From Bacteroidota bacterium (GTDB lineage: Bacteria; Bacteroidota; Ignavibacteria; Ignavibacteriales; Ignavibacteriaceae): DNA of 52,198 nt. Each line of letters opens with the position of its first letter. Positions within the stretch are counted from its first letter, which is position 1. Position numbers and translations under genes: made by a program. This document shows positions 24,505 through 33,800 of the stretch, in pieces. Under the pieces are notes generated by a model that worked only from the letters and a program-made list of their open reading frames with translations, made no database searches and was not told where the DNA came from. The DNA is taken from positions 1-52,198 of the forward strand of contig JAKIZM010000019.1 in NCBI GenBank assembly GCA_022708025.1, written 5' to 3'.

Positions 24505-25859
24505 TATTCCTCCTTTTCAATTCCATACTTTTTCATTTTATTATAAAGATGGCTTCTTTGGATATCAAGCATTTCTGCCGTTTTACTAATGTTCCAGTCG
24601 TTTGCAATTAATTGCTTTAGAATAAAAACTCGTTCTGCTTTTTCCTTAAACTCCTGAAATGAATTACTTGTATCAACAAGATCATCAACTGACTGCTGAT
24701 TACTTGCAAACATAAATTCAATATCTTTTCGGCTTATTTCTCTTTTATCTACGATGATGATGATTCGTTCAATAATATTCCTTAACTCACGAACATTGCC
24801 TGTCCAGGACTGATTTTTCAGAACTTGAATTGCATCATCAGAAAATTTTGTAAGAGGTTTTTTATGTTTTAAAGAAATATCATTTGCAAAGTGATCGACT
24901 AAAATAGGAATGTCTTCCAATCTTTCACGGAGCGGTGGAACATTAATTGGAATCACATTTAATCTGTGGAACAAATCTTCTCTGAATGTTCCTTTTGAAA
25001 TTTCATCTTTAAGATTTTTGTTAGTAGCAGCAATTAAGCGAACATCAACATCAATTTTTTTCCCGCCGCCAACTCTCTCAATTTTTCCATCCTCAATTGC
25101 TCTTAACACTTTTGCCTGAGCCTGTGAAGACATATCACCAACTTCATCTAAAAATAATGTGCCTCTATTTGCAAGTTCAAATCTGCCAATTCGCTGCTGA
25201 ACAGCACCGGTAAAAGATCCTTTTTCGTGTCCGAACAATTCAGACTCAATTAATTCATTAGGAATAGCAGCACAGTTTACTTCTACAAAAGATTTTTCTT
25301 TTCTCTCACTCTTTTTATGAATAGCACGGGCAACAAGTTCTTTTCCTGTCCCGTTTTCTCCTGTAATTAAAACACGTGTATCAAGCGGTGCAACTTTATC
25401 AATCATTTGTAAGATATTTTGAATGGCTTTGCTTTTACCAAGTATCTCGCCATCGCCAACCCAGACTTTTTTTATCTCTTCGTATTCTTCTTTTAACGAA
25501 GCACTTTCAGTTGCATTGCGAACACTTATTAATAGCTTATCTCTATCAATAGGTTTTTCCAGAAAATCAAATGCACCTAAACGGGTTGCTTTGATAGCGT
25601 TTTCAACACTGCCGTGAGCAGAAATAATTATTACGGAAGCGGATTGCTTTTGCTCTTTTATTTTTTTTAAGACTTCAAAACCATTCATCTCCGGCATTTG
25701 GATATCCAGAAAAACAGCAGCAAAATCTTTTGACGCGAACTTTTCAAGTCCTTCAACCGCACTTGTTGTGAATTCGACATTATATCCTTCATATTCAAGG
25801 ATCATATTAATGCTTTCACAAATCTGAAGTTCATCATCAATAATTAAAACAGATTTCAT
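24504..25859 (-). CDS. NtrC-family sigma-54-dependent response regulator
   Basis: A 451-residue activator. The receiver domain (1-120) has acidic pocket DD at 8-9, phospho-acceptor Asp52 (VFLDIQMPEMNG) and SAHG, KPI. The AAA+ domain (about 135-380) has GENGTGKE, the sigma-54-contact loop as GSFTGA (GAFTGA with Ala to Ser), FLDEVGDM and arginine-finger region. A Fis-type helix-turn-helix ends the protein (WNISKTAEMLDIQRSHLYNKMKKYGI). It should open promoters bound by sigma-54 RNA polymerase after phosphorylation. No partner kinase gene is adjacent. It overlaps the upstream exported protein gene by four bases (ATGA) and the HIT gene by one. Confidence 0.94.
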   Translation of the reverse strand: MKSVLIIDDELQICESINMILEYEGYNVEFTTSAVEGLEKFASKDFAAVFLDIQMPEMNGFEVLKKIKEQKQSASVIIISAHGSVENAIKATRLGAFDFLEKPIDRDKLLISVRNATESASLKEEYEEIKKVWVGDGEILGKSKAIQNILQMIDKVAPLDTRVLITGENGTGKELVARAIHKKSERKEKSFVEVNCAAIPNELIESELFGHEKGSFTGAVQQRIGRFELANRGTLFLDEVGDMSSQAQAKVLRAIEDGKIERVGGGKKIDVDVRLIAATNKNLKDEISKGTFREDLFHRLNVIPINVPPLRERLEDIPILVDHFANDISLKHKKPLTKFSDDAIQVLKNQSWTGNVRELRNIIERIIIIVDKREISRKDIEFMFASNQQSVDDLVDTSNSFQEFKEKAERVFILKQLIANDWNISKTAEMLDIQRSHLYNKMKKYGIEKEE

Positions 25860-26515
25860 AATGTAACTCTTAAAAATTTAAGTGACCTAAATAAAAAAAT
25901 TTGCGATGGTAAAATTGAATTATTTTCTTTAAGTAACTTACCAAATATTCTTCCGTAATCGTTAACATCTAAGTCTCGATAATCAATACTTGACTGCACT
26001 TTAAAACTTTCTTCAAACACTTCTACAAAATAACCAATTAGCTTTCCCAAATCAAAGATTGATGGTTCATATGATAAAAAAGCACTTCCAAAAAAATGAG
26101 CAAGTTTGTCCTTATCACCGTAATTATTGTTAGGTGAGTCCAGAAACAAATATCTCGGGAGGTTATCATTTTTTTTTAGAAAAGTTTCTTCATCTGCTGA
26201 TGTTAATGGATAATAAACAACAGAATTAATTAATGGTAAAGTGATTGGAACTTCTCTATAAGGAACGGTCGCAAGCATTAAGCCAAGTAAAGCATCTCCA
26301 ATGTTACCGTTGCAATATTTCACTGCTTCTAAAAAAATAGAATCACTTGCAGCCAAATCTCCTGATTTATTTCTGATTGATATAAAATTATCTGATGCGA
26401 TATATTCTGATATATAATTTACTGTTTTGGATATTTTACTTTGCTGTGGGTAGAGTAATGAAGTAAACAGAATATTTAGAATTATCAGAAATAATATTGA
26501 TAATTTATTTTTCAA
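25856..26515 (-). CDS. Exported protein of unknown function co-translated with the NtrC-type regulator
   Basis: A 219-residue protein with a signal peptide (about 1-24, ending YPQ). I do not recognise the family. The most conserved-looking stretch is DKLAHFFGSAFLSYE near residue 137, which recalls small periplasmic proteins with a DK-H-F motif; the rest has no clear domain. It starts an operon with the sigma-54 regulator, overlapping it by four bases, and is divergent from the histidine kinase gene at 26595. It might sense an envelope signal for the regulator, but only position suggests this. Confidence 0.7.
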   Translation of the reverse strand: MKNKLSILFLIILNILFTSLLYPQQSKISKTVNYISEYIASDNFISIRNKSGDLAASDSIFLEAVKYCNGNIGDALLGLMLATVPYREVPITLPLINSVVYYPLTSADEETFLKKNDNLPRYLFLDSPNNNYGDKDKLAHFFGSAFLSYEPSIFDLGKLIGYFVEVFEESFKVQSSIDYRDLDVNDYGRIFGKLLKENNSILPSQIFLFRSLKFLRVTL

Positions 26516-26594
26516 GGTATAATTAGATTTATATAAGTATATTATATTTGCTTAAGAAATCTAATAACAGATTACAAAATATTTAAGTTAACTG

Positions 26595-28406
26595 ATGAAA
26601 AATTATTGTTGTGCCAGATTAATCGTAACATTTCTGATTTGTAATGCTTTGGTTTTTAGTCAGAGTAACAAGCATGATATTGATTCAATTAATTTCATCA
26701 GTTATGAAAAAGTAGTTTCAAATCTTGGAAAATCTGCTGAAATATTTACGAAAAACCTGAACAAAGCCCGTGCTATATCTTATCCTCGCGGAGAAGGAAT
26801 TGCGTTAAGTAACCTTGCACTCGTTTATTATTTAAAAGGCAATTATGATAAATCGACTCAATATCACATTGAATCTTTCAAGATCTTTTCTGAAAACAAA
26901 ATGTATAGTGAGTTAAGTAATGCTTATGGTGAATATGGTTATCAATTGAAAAGACGCGATTTGAATAAAGCTGTTGCATATATGGTAGAAGCATTAAATA
27001 TTGCTGCTGAACACGATATTCCTGAAAGTAGTTTGGGAAAACTTTTTGATAATTACGGTGTCTTAAAAGAAATGGGATCAAATCCCGATAGTGCGTTACT
27101 TTTTTATAATAAGGCACTGGAAATTAAAAAGAAAAACAAGGACTATATCGGGATACCTTATAGTTTGAATAAGATAGCTGTTTTAAAAGCTTCTCAGGGA
27201 AAATTCAGCGAAGCAAGAAAATATTTAACTCTTTCCGATCAATATCGTAGTAAAGAATCCGGTGACTTTGGCAGAGTAGAAAACCTGTCTATACATGCAG
27301 ATTTTTTAAAAATGCAGGGCAGGATTGATGATGCAATTAGTGCTTACGATAAATGTCAAAAGATGGCTGATTCTTTGGATTATAATTATATGGTTTTGTA
27401 TTGTTATCAAAATCTTACTGAGTTATATAAACAAAAAAATAATTTTTATAAGGCACTAGATACATACCAGAAGTATTCTGCCTATAAGGATAGCATTATA
27501 AATACAGAGACAAATGAAAAAGTAGCACAAATAGAGATTGCTTATGAAACGGAACAAAAAAATTTACAGATAAAAGAAAGTCAGTATAAACTTAATTATC
27601 GAAATCAGTTATTAATATTTGCTCTTGTTGTTGTTATTCTTTTAGTGCTGCTGTCAATTGGAATTTACAGATATCAGCAATTAAAACGAATTAAGTTAGT
27701 TAAAGAAGTCGAATTTAAAAGTCAGTTAAAAAACACCGAACTTGAAAAAGAATTAGCTGAAGAAAAATTAAATATTTCCAGAGAACTGCACGATAACATC
27801 GGTTCTCAATTGACTTTTATAATTAGTTCATTAGATAACCTTACTTATTCTGCTCAAAAAAATGATGTCTATCAGAAATTAGATGTTTTAAAAAGTTTTA
27901 GTAAAGACGCACTTTATGATTTAAGAAATACTATCTGGGCAATGAAACAAGAAGAAGAGGATAGTGAAAAATTGATAATTAAATTGAACGAAATGATTCA
28001 GAAATTGAATGCAAGTTTATCTTCAGTTAAAATTTCTTTTCAAAATAATTTTAATGGACATCTTAAACTATCTTCAGTGCAGATACTTAATCTATTCAGG
28101 ATTGTTCAGGAAGCAATTCAAAATGCCTTAAAGTATTCATCGGGAAATGAAGTTGATATTATATTTAATAATTACGAAGAAGGTCTTGAAATAATTATTA
28201 AAGATAATGGAAAAGGATTTAATGTTAACGAAGATTGTATAGGGAATGGACTTGTTAATATGAAATCAAGATGTGAGAAAGCCGGTGCCGAATTCAATAT
28301 ATCCAGCGATGAAAATGGAACAACTATAATTTGTAGAATTAAATCCTTTCAAGAAAAAGAAAAAACAATTACTACATCTGCCTTATTGAGTCAGCAGGAT
28401 TCTTGA
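26595..28406 (+). CDS. TPR sensor histidine kinase (HisKA_3, NarX/LuxR-partner type)
   Basis: Membrane kinase of 603 residues. A signal sequence (1-22) leads to about six periplasmic TPR-type repeats (about 30-320), a membrane span near 337-357 (LLIFALVVVILLVLLSIGIY), a coiled coil, the HisKA_3 box RELHDNIGSQ with phospho-accepting His399, and an intact HATPase with N-box QEAIQNALKYS and DNGKGF, GNGLVNM. The phosphate should pass to the LuxR-type regulator 30 bases downstream. The periplasmic TPR sensor is common in Bacteroidetes-related bacteria; its ligand is unknown. A -7 element TATATTTG at 26543-26550 may be the promoter. Confidence 0.92.
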   Translation: MKNYCCARLIVTFLICNALVFSQSNKHDIDSINFISYEKVVSNLGKSAEIFTKNLNKARAISYPRGEGIALSNLALVYYLKGNYDKSTQYHIESFKIFSENKMYSELSNAYGEYGYQLKRRDLNKAVAYMVEALNIAAEHDIPESSLGKLFDNYGVLKEMGSNPDSALLFYNKALEIKKKNKDYIGIPYSLNKIAVLKASQGKFSEARKYLTLSDQYRSKESGDFGRVENLSIHADFLKMQGRIDDAISAYDKCQKMADSLDYNYMVLYCYQNLTELYKQKNNFYKALDTYQKYSAYKDSIINTETNEKVAQIEIAYETEQKNLQIKESQYKLNYRNQLLIFALVVVILLVLLSIGIYRYQQLKRIKLVKEVEFKSQLKNTELEKELAEEKLNISRELHDNIGSQLTFIISSLDNLTYSAQKNDVYQKLDVLKSFSKDALYDLRNTIWAMKQEEEDSEKLIIKLNEMIQKLNASLSSVKISFQNNFNGHLKLSSVQILNLFRIVQEAIQNALKYSSGNEVDIIFNNYEEGLEIIIKDNGKGFNVNEDCIGNGLVNMKSRCEKAGAEFNISSDENGTTIICRIKSFQEKEKTITTSALLSQQDS

Positions 28407-28436
28407 CTTATTTTTTATTAAGGATAATTAGATAAT

Positions 28437-29090
28437 ATGAAAATTAAAATTGCAATAGCTGAGGATAACGATTTTCTTGCTAAGTCGTTGATAGAAAAAC
28501 TTGCTTTAATACCTGAAAAGTTTTCTATGAATTATCGCGCAAGAAATGGTTTAGAGATGGTGGATTATCTTAAGACTTCAAATCTTCCGGATGTGATTCT
28601 TATGGATATTGAAATGCCTGTAATGAACGGTATAGCTGCAACTGCGCAGATCAGCGAAAAATTTCCTGATATAAAGATTATTATGCTTACTGTATTTGAT
28701 GATGAAGATAAAATATTCAAAGCAATAAAATCCGGTGCGAGTGGTTATTTACTTAAAGATGAATCAGTAGAAAAAATTGTTGATGGAATAGATTCGGTTT
28801 TAAATGGCGGTGCTCCAATGTCCGCTGCAATTGCTTCTAAAACTCTTAAGTTATTAAAACAGTCATCAAATATAATTACGGAAAAACCAACTGAAGACTT
28901 TAATTTGTCAAATAGAGAAGTTGAAGTATTAGATTTGCTAAAAGAAGGTTTTGATTATAATCAGATAGCTGAAAAATTATTTATCTCACCTTTTACTGTC
29001 AGAAAACACATCGAAAATATCTATAAGAAGCTGCAAGTAAATAATAAAATGCAGGCTGTTCAAAAAGCTACGACAAACAGAATTATTTAA
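28437..29090 (+). CDS. NarL/FixJ-type response regulator
   Basis: A 217-residue DNA-binding regulator, partner of the preceding kinase. The receiver domain has ED at 9-10, phospho-acceptor Asp57 (VILMDIEMPVMNG), LTVFDD and the KD Lys (GYLLKDES). The C-terminal LuxR helix-turn-helix reads LSNREVEVLDLLKEGFDYNQIAEKLFISPFTVRKHIENIYKKL, split here only by its length. All catalytic residues are present. AAGGAT precedes the ATG. It ends four bases before the convergent carboxylase gene on the other strand. Confidence 0.94.
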   Translation: MKIKIAIAEDNDFLAKSLIEKLALIPEKFSMNYRARNGLEMVDYLKTSNLPDVILMDIEMPVMNGIAATAQISEKFPDIKIIMLTVFDDEDKIFKAIKSGASGYLLKDESVEKIVDGIDSVLNGGAPMSAAIASKTLKLLKQSSNIITEKPTEDFNLSNREVEVLDLLKEGFDYNQIAEKLFISPFTVRKHIENIYKKLQVNNKMQAVQKATTNRII

Positions 29091-29094
29091 ATTG

Positions 29095-30750
29095 TTAAAC
29101 CTGTATAACTCCTGGATTAAATTTTGGGATATCAGGATTATTATTAGCAGCCTCCAGACAAATTGAAATCCATTCACGAGTTTTAGAAGGATCAATTATT
29201 TCATCAATCCACAGTCTTGCTGCTGCATAAAGAGGGTAGCTTTTTTCATCATAAGATTTTATTATATCATCAAGCAGCTTTTTCTTTTCAGCTTCGCTAA
29301 ACTTTTTGCCGCTTTTTTCTTCCTGTTTTACTTTTATGTCAAGCAAAACACTGCCAGCTTGATTGCCCCCCATTACAGAGATTCTTGCGTTTGGATATGC
29401 AAAAATAAATCTTGGATCATAAGCTTTGCCGCACATTGCATAATTGCCCGCACCATAACTGTTTCCGATTATGATTGTAATTTTAGGAACAACTGAATTT
29501 GCAACGGCATTAACCATTTTTGCACCATCTTTAATTATTCCGCCGTGTTCTGCTTTGCTTCCAACCATAAAGCCTGTTACATCTTGTAAAAAGACTAATG
29601 GGATTTTTTTCTGATTACAGTTCATAATAAATCTTGTAGCTTTATCTGCTGAATCAGAATAAATTACTCCGCCAACCTGCATTTCTCCTTGTTCAGTTTT
29701 GACAACACTTCGTTGATTGGCAACGATTCCAACTGCCCAGCCATCAATTCTTGCATATGCAGTAATAATTGTTTTTCCGTAACCAGCTTTGTATTCATCA
29801 ATCTCTGAATTATCAACAATTCGTGAAATTAATTCATAAGTATCATAAGGTTTAATTGTATCTTCGGGCAATACTCCTAAAATTTCACTTGTGGGATATA
29901 TAGGAAGTTTACTTTCAATTCGGTCAAATCCGGCAGTTTCTTTTTTCCCGAACTTTTCAACTAAGCTTCTTATTTGTGCTATACACTCATCATCATTTTT
30001 CATAATGTAGTCAGTAACACCGGAAATATTTGATTGAACAACAGCACCGCCAAGTTTTTCATTATCAATTACTTCTCCGATAGCAGCACGAACCAAATGA
30101 GATCCTGCAAGAAAAACAGATCCTTGTCCTTCAACTATTAAAGATTCATCGCTCATAATCGGAAGATAAGCTCCGCCAGCAACACACGGACCCATTATAG
30201 CAGCTATTTGCGGAATTCCCATTGAAGACATTTTAGCATTATTCCGAAATATCCTTCCGAAGTGTTCTTTATCAGGAAAAATTTCATCTTGAAGAGGAAG
30301 AAATACTCCAGCGCTATCTACCAGATAAATAATTGGCAGATTATTTTCCATTGCAATTTCTTGTGCGCGAAGATTTTTTTTTGCTGTAATCGGGAACCAC
30401 GCACCAGCTTTTACTGTAGCATCATTTGCAACAATTACACATAGCCTGTTATGGATTTTACCGATTCCATAAATTGTTCCTGAAGATGGTGCACCGCCGT
30501 ATTCTTCATACATTCCATAAGCAGCAAAAGTGCTTAACTCATAAAAATCCTTTGGATTATCAATAAGTTTTTCAATTCTTTCGCGTGCTGTTAGTTTACC
30601 TTTGGCTTTGTGTTTTTCAATTGTCTTCTTACCGCCGCCTTCTTTTACCTTACCTTTAACAGCATTTAGTTTTCTTAACAATTCTTTTTGGAAATCTTCT
30701 CGTTTAAGAAAATTATTATCTTCAGATATTCTGCTTCCAATTTGCTTCAT
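29095..30750 (-). CDS. Acyl-CoA carboxylase carboxyltransferase subunit (methylcrotonyl-CoA carboxylase beta type)
   Basis: A 551-residue biotin-dependent carboxyltransferase. The two crotonase-like halves are visible. Motifs typical of MccB-like subunits rather than PccB are GGTIYGIG-like (SSGTIYGIGKIHNRLCVIV), ANDATVKAGAWFPIT, PLQDEIFPDKEHFGRIF and MSSMGIPQIAAIMGPCVAGGAYLP; the second half has FLQDVTGFMVG and GNSYGAGNYAMCG. It would move CO2 from carboxybiotin to a branched acyl-CoA such as 3-methylcrotonyl-CoA in leucine breakdown. The biotin carboxylase/carrier subunit is not in this window. It is last in the minus-strand operon, 3 bases after the dehydrogenase gene, whose final codons provide the AAGGAT ribosome site. 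Confidence 0.9.
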   Translation of the reverse strand: MKQIGSRISEDNNFLKREDFQKELLRKLNAVKGKVKEGGGKKTIEKHKAKGKLTARERIEKLIDNPKDFYELSTFAAYGMYEEYGGAPSSGTIYGIGKIHNRLCVIVANDATVKAGAWFPITAKKNLRAQEIAMENNLPIIYLVDSAGVFLPLQDEIFPDKEHFGRIFRNNAKMSSMGIPQIAAIMGPCVAGGAYLPIMSDESLIVEGQGSVFLAGSHLVRAAIGEVIDNEKLGGAVVQSNISGVTDYIMKNDDECIAQIRSLVEKFGKKETAGFDRIESKLPIYPTSEILGVLPEDTIKPYDTYELISRIVDNSEIDEYKAGYGKTIITAYARIDGWAVGIVANQRSVVKTEQGEMQVGGVIYSDSADKATRFIMNCNQKKIPLVFLQDVTGFMVGSKAEHGGIIKDGAKMVNAVANSVVPKITIIIGNSYGAGNYAMCGKAYDPRFIFAYPNARISVMGGNQAGSVLLDIKVKQEEKSGKKFSEAEKKKLLDDIIKSYDEKSYPLYAAARLWIDEIIDPSKTREWISICLEAANNNPDIPKFNPGVIQV

Positions 30751-30753
30751 AGG

Positions 30754-31911
30754 TTAATCCTTCAACAAATCTCTTGCAATAACTATTCGTTGTATTTCTG
30801 ATGTTCCTTCTCCGATAGTCAGAAGTTTGGCATCACGGTAAAATTTTTCAACGGGATAGTCTTTTATAAAGCCATATCCGCCTAAAATCTGAACAGCTTC
30901 GCTTGCGGCTTTTTCAGCAATTTCACTTGCAAATAATTTTGCTTCAGCAGCTTCTTTTGTATTTGGAATGCCGTTGTCTTTCATCCAGGCAGCACGATAT
31001 GTAAGCATTCTTGCAGCTTCTATATTTGTTTGCATTTCAGCAAGCTTAAATTGGGTTGCCTGAAAATCAGCCAGGAGTTTCCCGAATTGCTTTCTTTCTT
31101 TTGAGTATTTAACAGCAGCTTCTAATGCACCCTGCGCCAAACCCATACTGTTTGCTGCTATAGAAATTCTGCCGCCTTCAAGAACCATCATTGAATTTAT
31201 AAATCCCATTCCTTCTTCGCCCAATAGATTTTCTACTGGAACTTTACAATTTTCAAAAGCTAATTGGGTTGTATCACTTGCACGCATTCCAAGTTTGTTT
31301 TCTTTCTTGCCGATAATTAATCCTTCCATTCCTTTTTCAAGAATAAAAGCGGAGATGCCTTTTTTACCGGCTTCTTTGTTTGTAATTGCCATAACAACAT
31401 AAGTTTCGCCAACAGTTCCGTGAGTTGTAAATTGCTTGCTGCCATTTAAAATCCAATAGTTTCCATCTTTTATTGCATTGCTTTTTAGTCCTGCTGCATC
31501 GCTTCCTGAAACAGCTTCGGTCAAGCCCCACGCACCAATTTTTTTTCCGCTTGCTAAATCAGGTAAATACTTTTTCTTTTGTTCAGGATTACCAAAAAGA
31601 TTGATATGATTTGTGCATAAGCCATTATGTGCTGCAACAGAAAGTCCGATTGATGGATCAACTTTCGATATTTCTTCAATGATTAAAGCATATTCAACAT
31701 AGCCTAATCCTGCGCCGCCAAATTCTTCAGGAACAAGTATTCCTAAAAAACCAAGTTCGCCAAGCTTTTTCATAATCTCCATCGGGAATTCCTGTGTTTC
31801 ATCGTATTTCATAACGACAGGGCGAATAGTTTTCTCTGCAAACTCTCTTATAGTATCTCTAATAAAAATTTGGTTTTCTGTTAGCTCGGGTATAAAAGGT
31901 ATTTGTTCCAT
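30754..31911 (-). CDS. Acyl-CoA dehydrogenase (short/branched-chain type)
   Basis: A 385-residue FAD enzyme making the alpha-beta double bond in an acyl-CoA. Signatures: GAWGLTEAVSGSDAAGLKS (FAD and substrate contacts), the ERKQFGKLLADFQ motif and the C-terminal GEGTSEIQR, where the catalytic Glu sits as in short- and medium-chain enzymes and unlike isovaleryl-CoA dehydrogenase. Length is standard. With the MccB-like subunit downstream and MeaB upstream it fits branched-chain amino acid or fatty acid oxidation. GGAG lies before the ATG. An electron-transfer flavoprotein would be its acceptor and is not encoded here. Confidence 0.92.
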   Translation of the reverse strand: MEQIPFIPELTENQIFIRDTIREFAEKTIRPVVMKYDETQEFPMEIMKKLGELGFLGILVPEEFGGAGLGYVEYALIIEEISKVDPSIGLSVAAHNGLCTNHINLFGNPEQKKKYLPDLASGKKIGAWGLTEAVSGSDAAGLKSNAIKDGNYWILNGSKQFTTHGTVGETYVVMAITNKEAGKKGISAFILEKGMEGLIIGKKENKLGMRASDTTQLAFENCKVPVENLLGEEGMGFINSMMVLEGGRISIAANSMGLAQGALEAAVKYSKERKQFGKLLADFQATQFKLAEMQTNIEAARMLTYRAAWMKDNGIPNTKEAAEAKLFASEIAEKAASEAVQILGGYGFIKDYPVEKFYRDAKLLTIGEGTSEIQRIVIARDLLKD

Positions 31912-31922
31912 TAAAACTCCGT

Positions 31923-32876
31923 TTAAATTCTGTCTTTAAAATCCTGAATTATTTTTTCTGCAATATGATAAGGTGAAAGATTGCCCAAAACTACTTTTTG
32001 TAAAGAAGTGTTTAGAGATTTTTCTCCGGTTTCACTCCACAGTTCATCTTTAAGTTTATTTTCAACAATTTCTTTAATTCTTGTTTTAGCTTGATTTTCT
32101 CTTTTAACTATAAAAAGATTTTTATCCTTCATATACAATTTATGGCGCTCAATTTCTTTTGCTATTTCCTCTATCCCCGTATTTTCTGAAGCAATTGTTT
32201 TAATGATGTCAGGTCTCCAGGAATTTTCATCACGATCTTTAATTAATAATATTGTTTGCAAAGCAGTAAAAGCCTGATGAGCGCCCGGTCTGTCACTTTT
32301 ATTAAGAACAAAAAAATCAGCTATCTCCATCAATCCGGCTTTCATTGCCTGAACAGAATCGCCGCTTTCTGGAACAAGAACAACAATTGTTGTATCGGCT
32401 GTTTGAGCGATATCAAGTTCTGATTGACCAACACCAACAGTTTCAAAAATGATAATATCAAATCCTGCAGCGTCCAGAACATCAGCAGCATCAACTGCTT
32501 TTTTTGATAAGCCACCTAAACTGCCTCGCGTTGCCATACTTCTGATAAATACATTATCATTAGTGCCAATATCTGTCATTCTTACTCTATCACCAAGTAA
32601 AGCGCCGCCCGTAAAAGGAGAGGTTGGATCTACTGCAATTATTCCGACTTTTTTATTATCGCTTAAAAAATATTTTGTTAGCTGATTTGTAATTGTGCTT
32701 TTGCCTGCACCAGGAGGCCCTGTAATTCCAATTCTATATGCGTTGCCGGTTTTGCTGTAAATTTCTCTTAAATATTCTGATGTAAGAAGATTATCAGATT
32801 CAACAATTGAAATAATACGAGCTATTGATCTGCGATCATTTTTAAAAAGATTTTCAATTAAATTCTTATTAATCAT
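31923..32876 (-). CDS. meaB: MeaB/ArgK-type GTPase, methylmalonyl-CoA mutase chaperone
   Basis: A 317-residue G3E-family GTPase. Walker A is GPPGAGKST at 53-61, followed by DPTSPFTGGALLGDRVRM and RSMATRGSLGG (the MeaB signatures), FETVGVGQSE (Walker B and G3) and NKSD for guanine recognition. MeaB loads and protects adenosylcobalamin in methylmalonyl-CoA mutase, so a mutase and propionyl-CoA pathway are expected elsewhere in the genome. It lies between the acyl-CoA dehydrogenase gene (11 bases) and the epimerase gene (3 bases) on one transcript. Confidence 0.94.
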   Translation of the reverse strand: MINKNLIENLFKNDRRSIARIISIVESDNLLTSEYLREIYSKTGNAYRIGITGPPGAGKSTITNQLTKYFLSDNKKVGIIAVDPTSPFTGGALLGDRVRMTDIGTNDNVFIRSMATRGSLGGLSKKAVDAADVLDAAGFDIIIFETVGVGQSELDIAQTADTTIVVLVPESGDSVQAMKAGLMEIADFFVLNKSDRPGAHQAFTALQTILLIKDRDENSWRPDIIKTIASENTGIEEIAKEIERHKLYMKDKNLFIVKRENQAKTRIKEIVENKLKDELWSETGEKSLNTSLQKVVLGNLSPYHIAEKIIQDFKDRI

Positions 32877-32879
32877 TTC

Positions 32880-33800
32880 TTACATATTTGATTTAAAGAA
32901 ATCTACCGTTGCTTTTAATCCGTCTTCAAGTTTTGTAGTTGGTCGCCAGCCAAATTTATTAAATATTTTTTCTGATGTAATAACGCTTCTCATTTGTTCA
33001 CCGGGAGCTGCGGGTCCGTGTTTTTCATCTTTGTTGGCATTAGTAATTTTATTTAGATAATTAAATAATTGATTAACATCCGTTTCAATGCCTGTTCCGA
33101 TATTGTAAATATCAGAATTGTTATCATTAAGTGTGATAACATTTGCTTTTACAACATCTCCGACAAAAACATAATCACGGGTCTGTTTGCCATCTCCGTT
33201 AATGATTGGCTGTTCGCCTTTTAATAATCTTGTTGAAAAGATTGCAACTACACCTGCTTCGCCAAATGGATTTTGTCTTGGTCCATAAATATTTGCATAA
33301 CGCAGTATTGTATAATTTAATTTGTATTCAGAATTATAAAAGAAAAGATATTTCTCAACTGCAAGTTTAGAAATTCCATAAGGTGATTTGGGCTTTGTAT
33401 TATGTTGCTCATCCGCAGGGTAGTAATCCTGCTCTCCATACACAGCGCCTCCGGTTGAAGCAAACATAAATTTCTTAACATTGTATTTAACACAATTCTG
33501 CAGCAGGTTTATTGTGCCGAGAATGTTAGTTGTAGCATCAAATTCCGGATCTCTTACAGATCTTCTTACATCCATTTGAGCAGCGTGATGATTTACAACA
33601 TCAAACTTTTCTTTTTCAAAAAGTTCTGCCAGATTTTTATCGCATATATTAGCTTTTATGAACTTTGCTTTTGGGTTTATATTTTTTTCAAAACCGGTCG
33701 ATAAATCATCTAGAATTACAACCTGATGTCCTTCATTAATAAAAGCATCTGCAATTTGAGAAGCGATAAATCCCGCTCCTCCTGTAACAAGAATTTTCAA
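32880..33800 (-). CDS. NAD-dependent nucleotide-sugar epimerase/dehydratase (SDR)
   Basis: A 306-residue extended short-chain dehydrogenase. The Rossmann motif is TGGAGFIAS (residues 6-14), the catalytic Ser/Thr lies in FASTGGAVYGE and Tyr-Lys in SPYGISK, with the GalE-like RYANIYGPRQ. UDP-glucose 4-epimerase or a related UDP-sugar epimerase is most likely; the exact sugar cannot be decided. It begins with TTG at 33800, directly after the NadD stop codon (TGA), with AAGGAT nine bases upstream. No ATG is available in frame between the two. Confidence 0.9.
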   Translation of the reverse strand: MKILVTGGAGFIASQIADAFINEGHQVVILDDLSTGFEKNINPKAKFIKANICDKNLAELFEKEKFDVVNHHAAQMDVRRSVRDPEFDATTNILGTINLLQNCVKYNVKKFMFASTGGAVYGEQDYYPADEQHNTKPKSPYGISKLAVEKYLFFYNSEYKLNYTILRYANIYGPRQNPFGEAGVVAIFSTRLLKGEQPIINGDGKQTRDYVFVGDVVKANVITLNDNNSDIYNIGTGIETDVNQLFNYLNKITNANKDEKHGPAAPGEQMRSVITSEKIFNKFGWRPTTKLEDGLKATVDFFKSNM

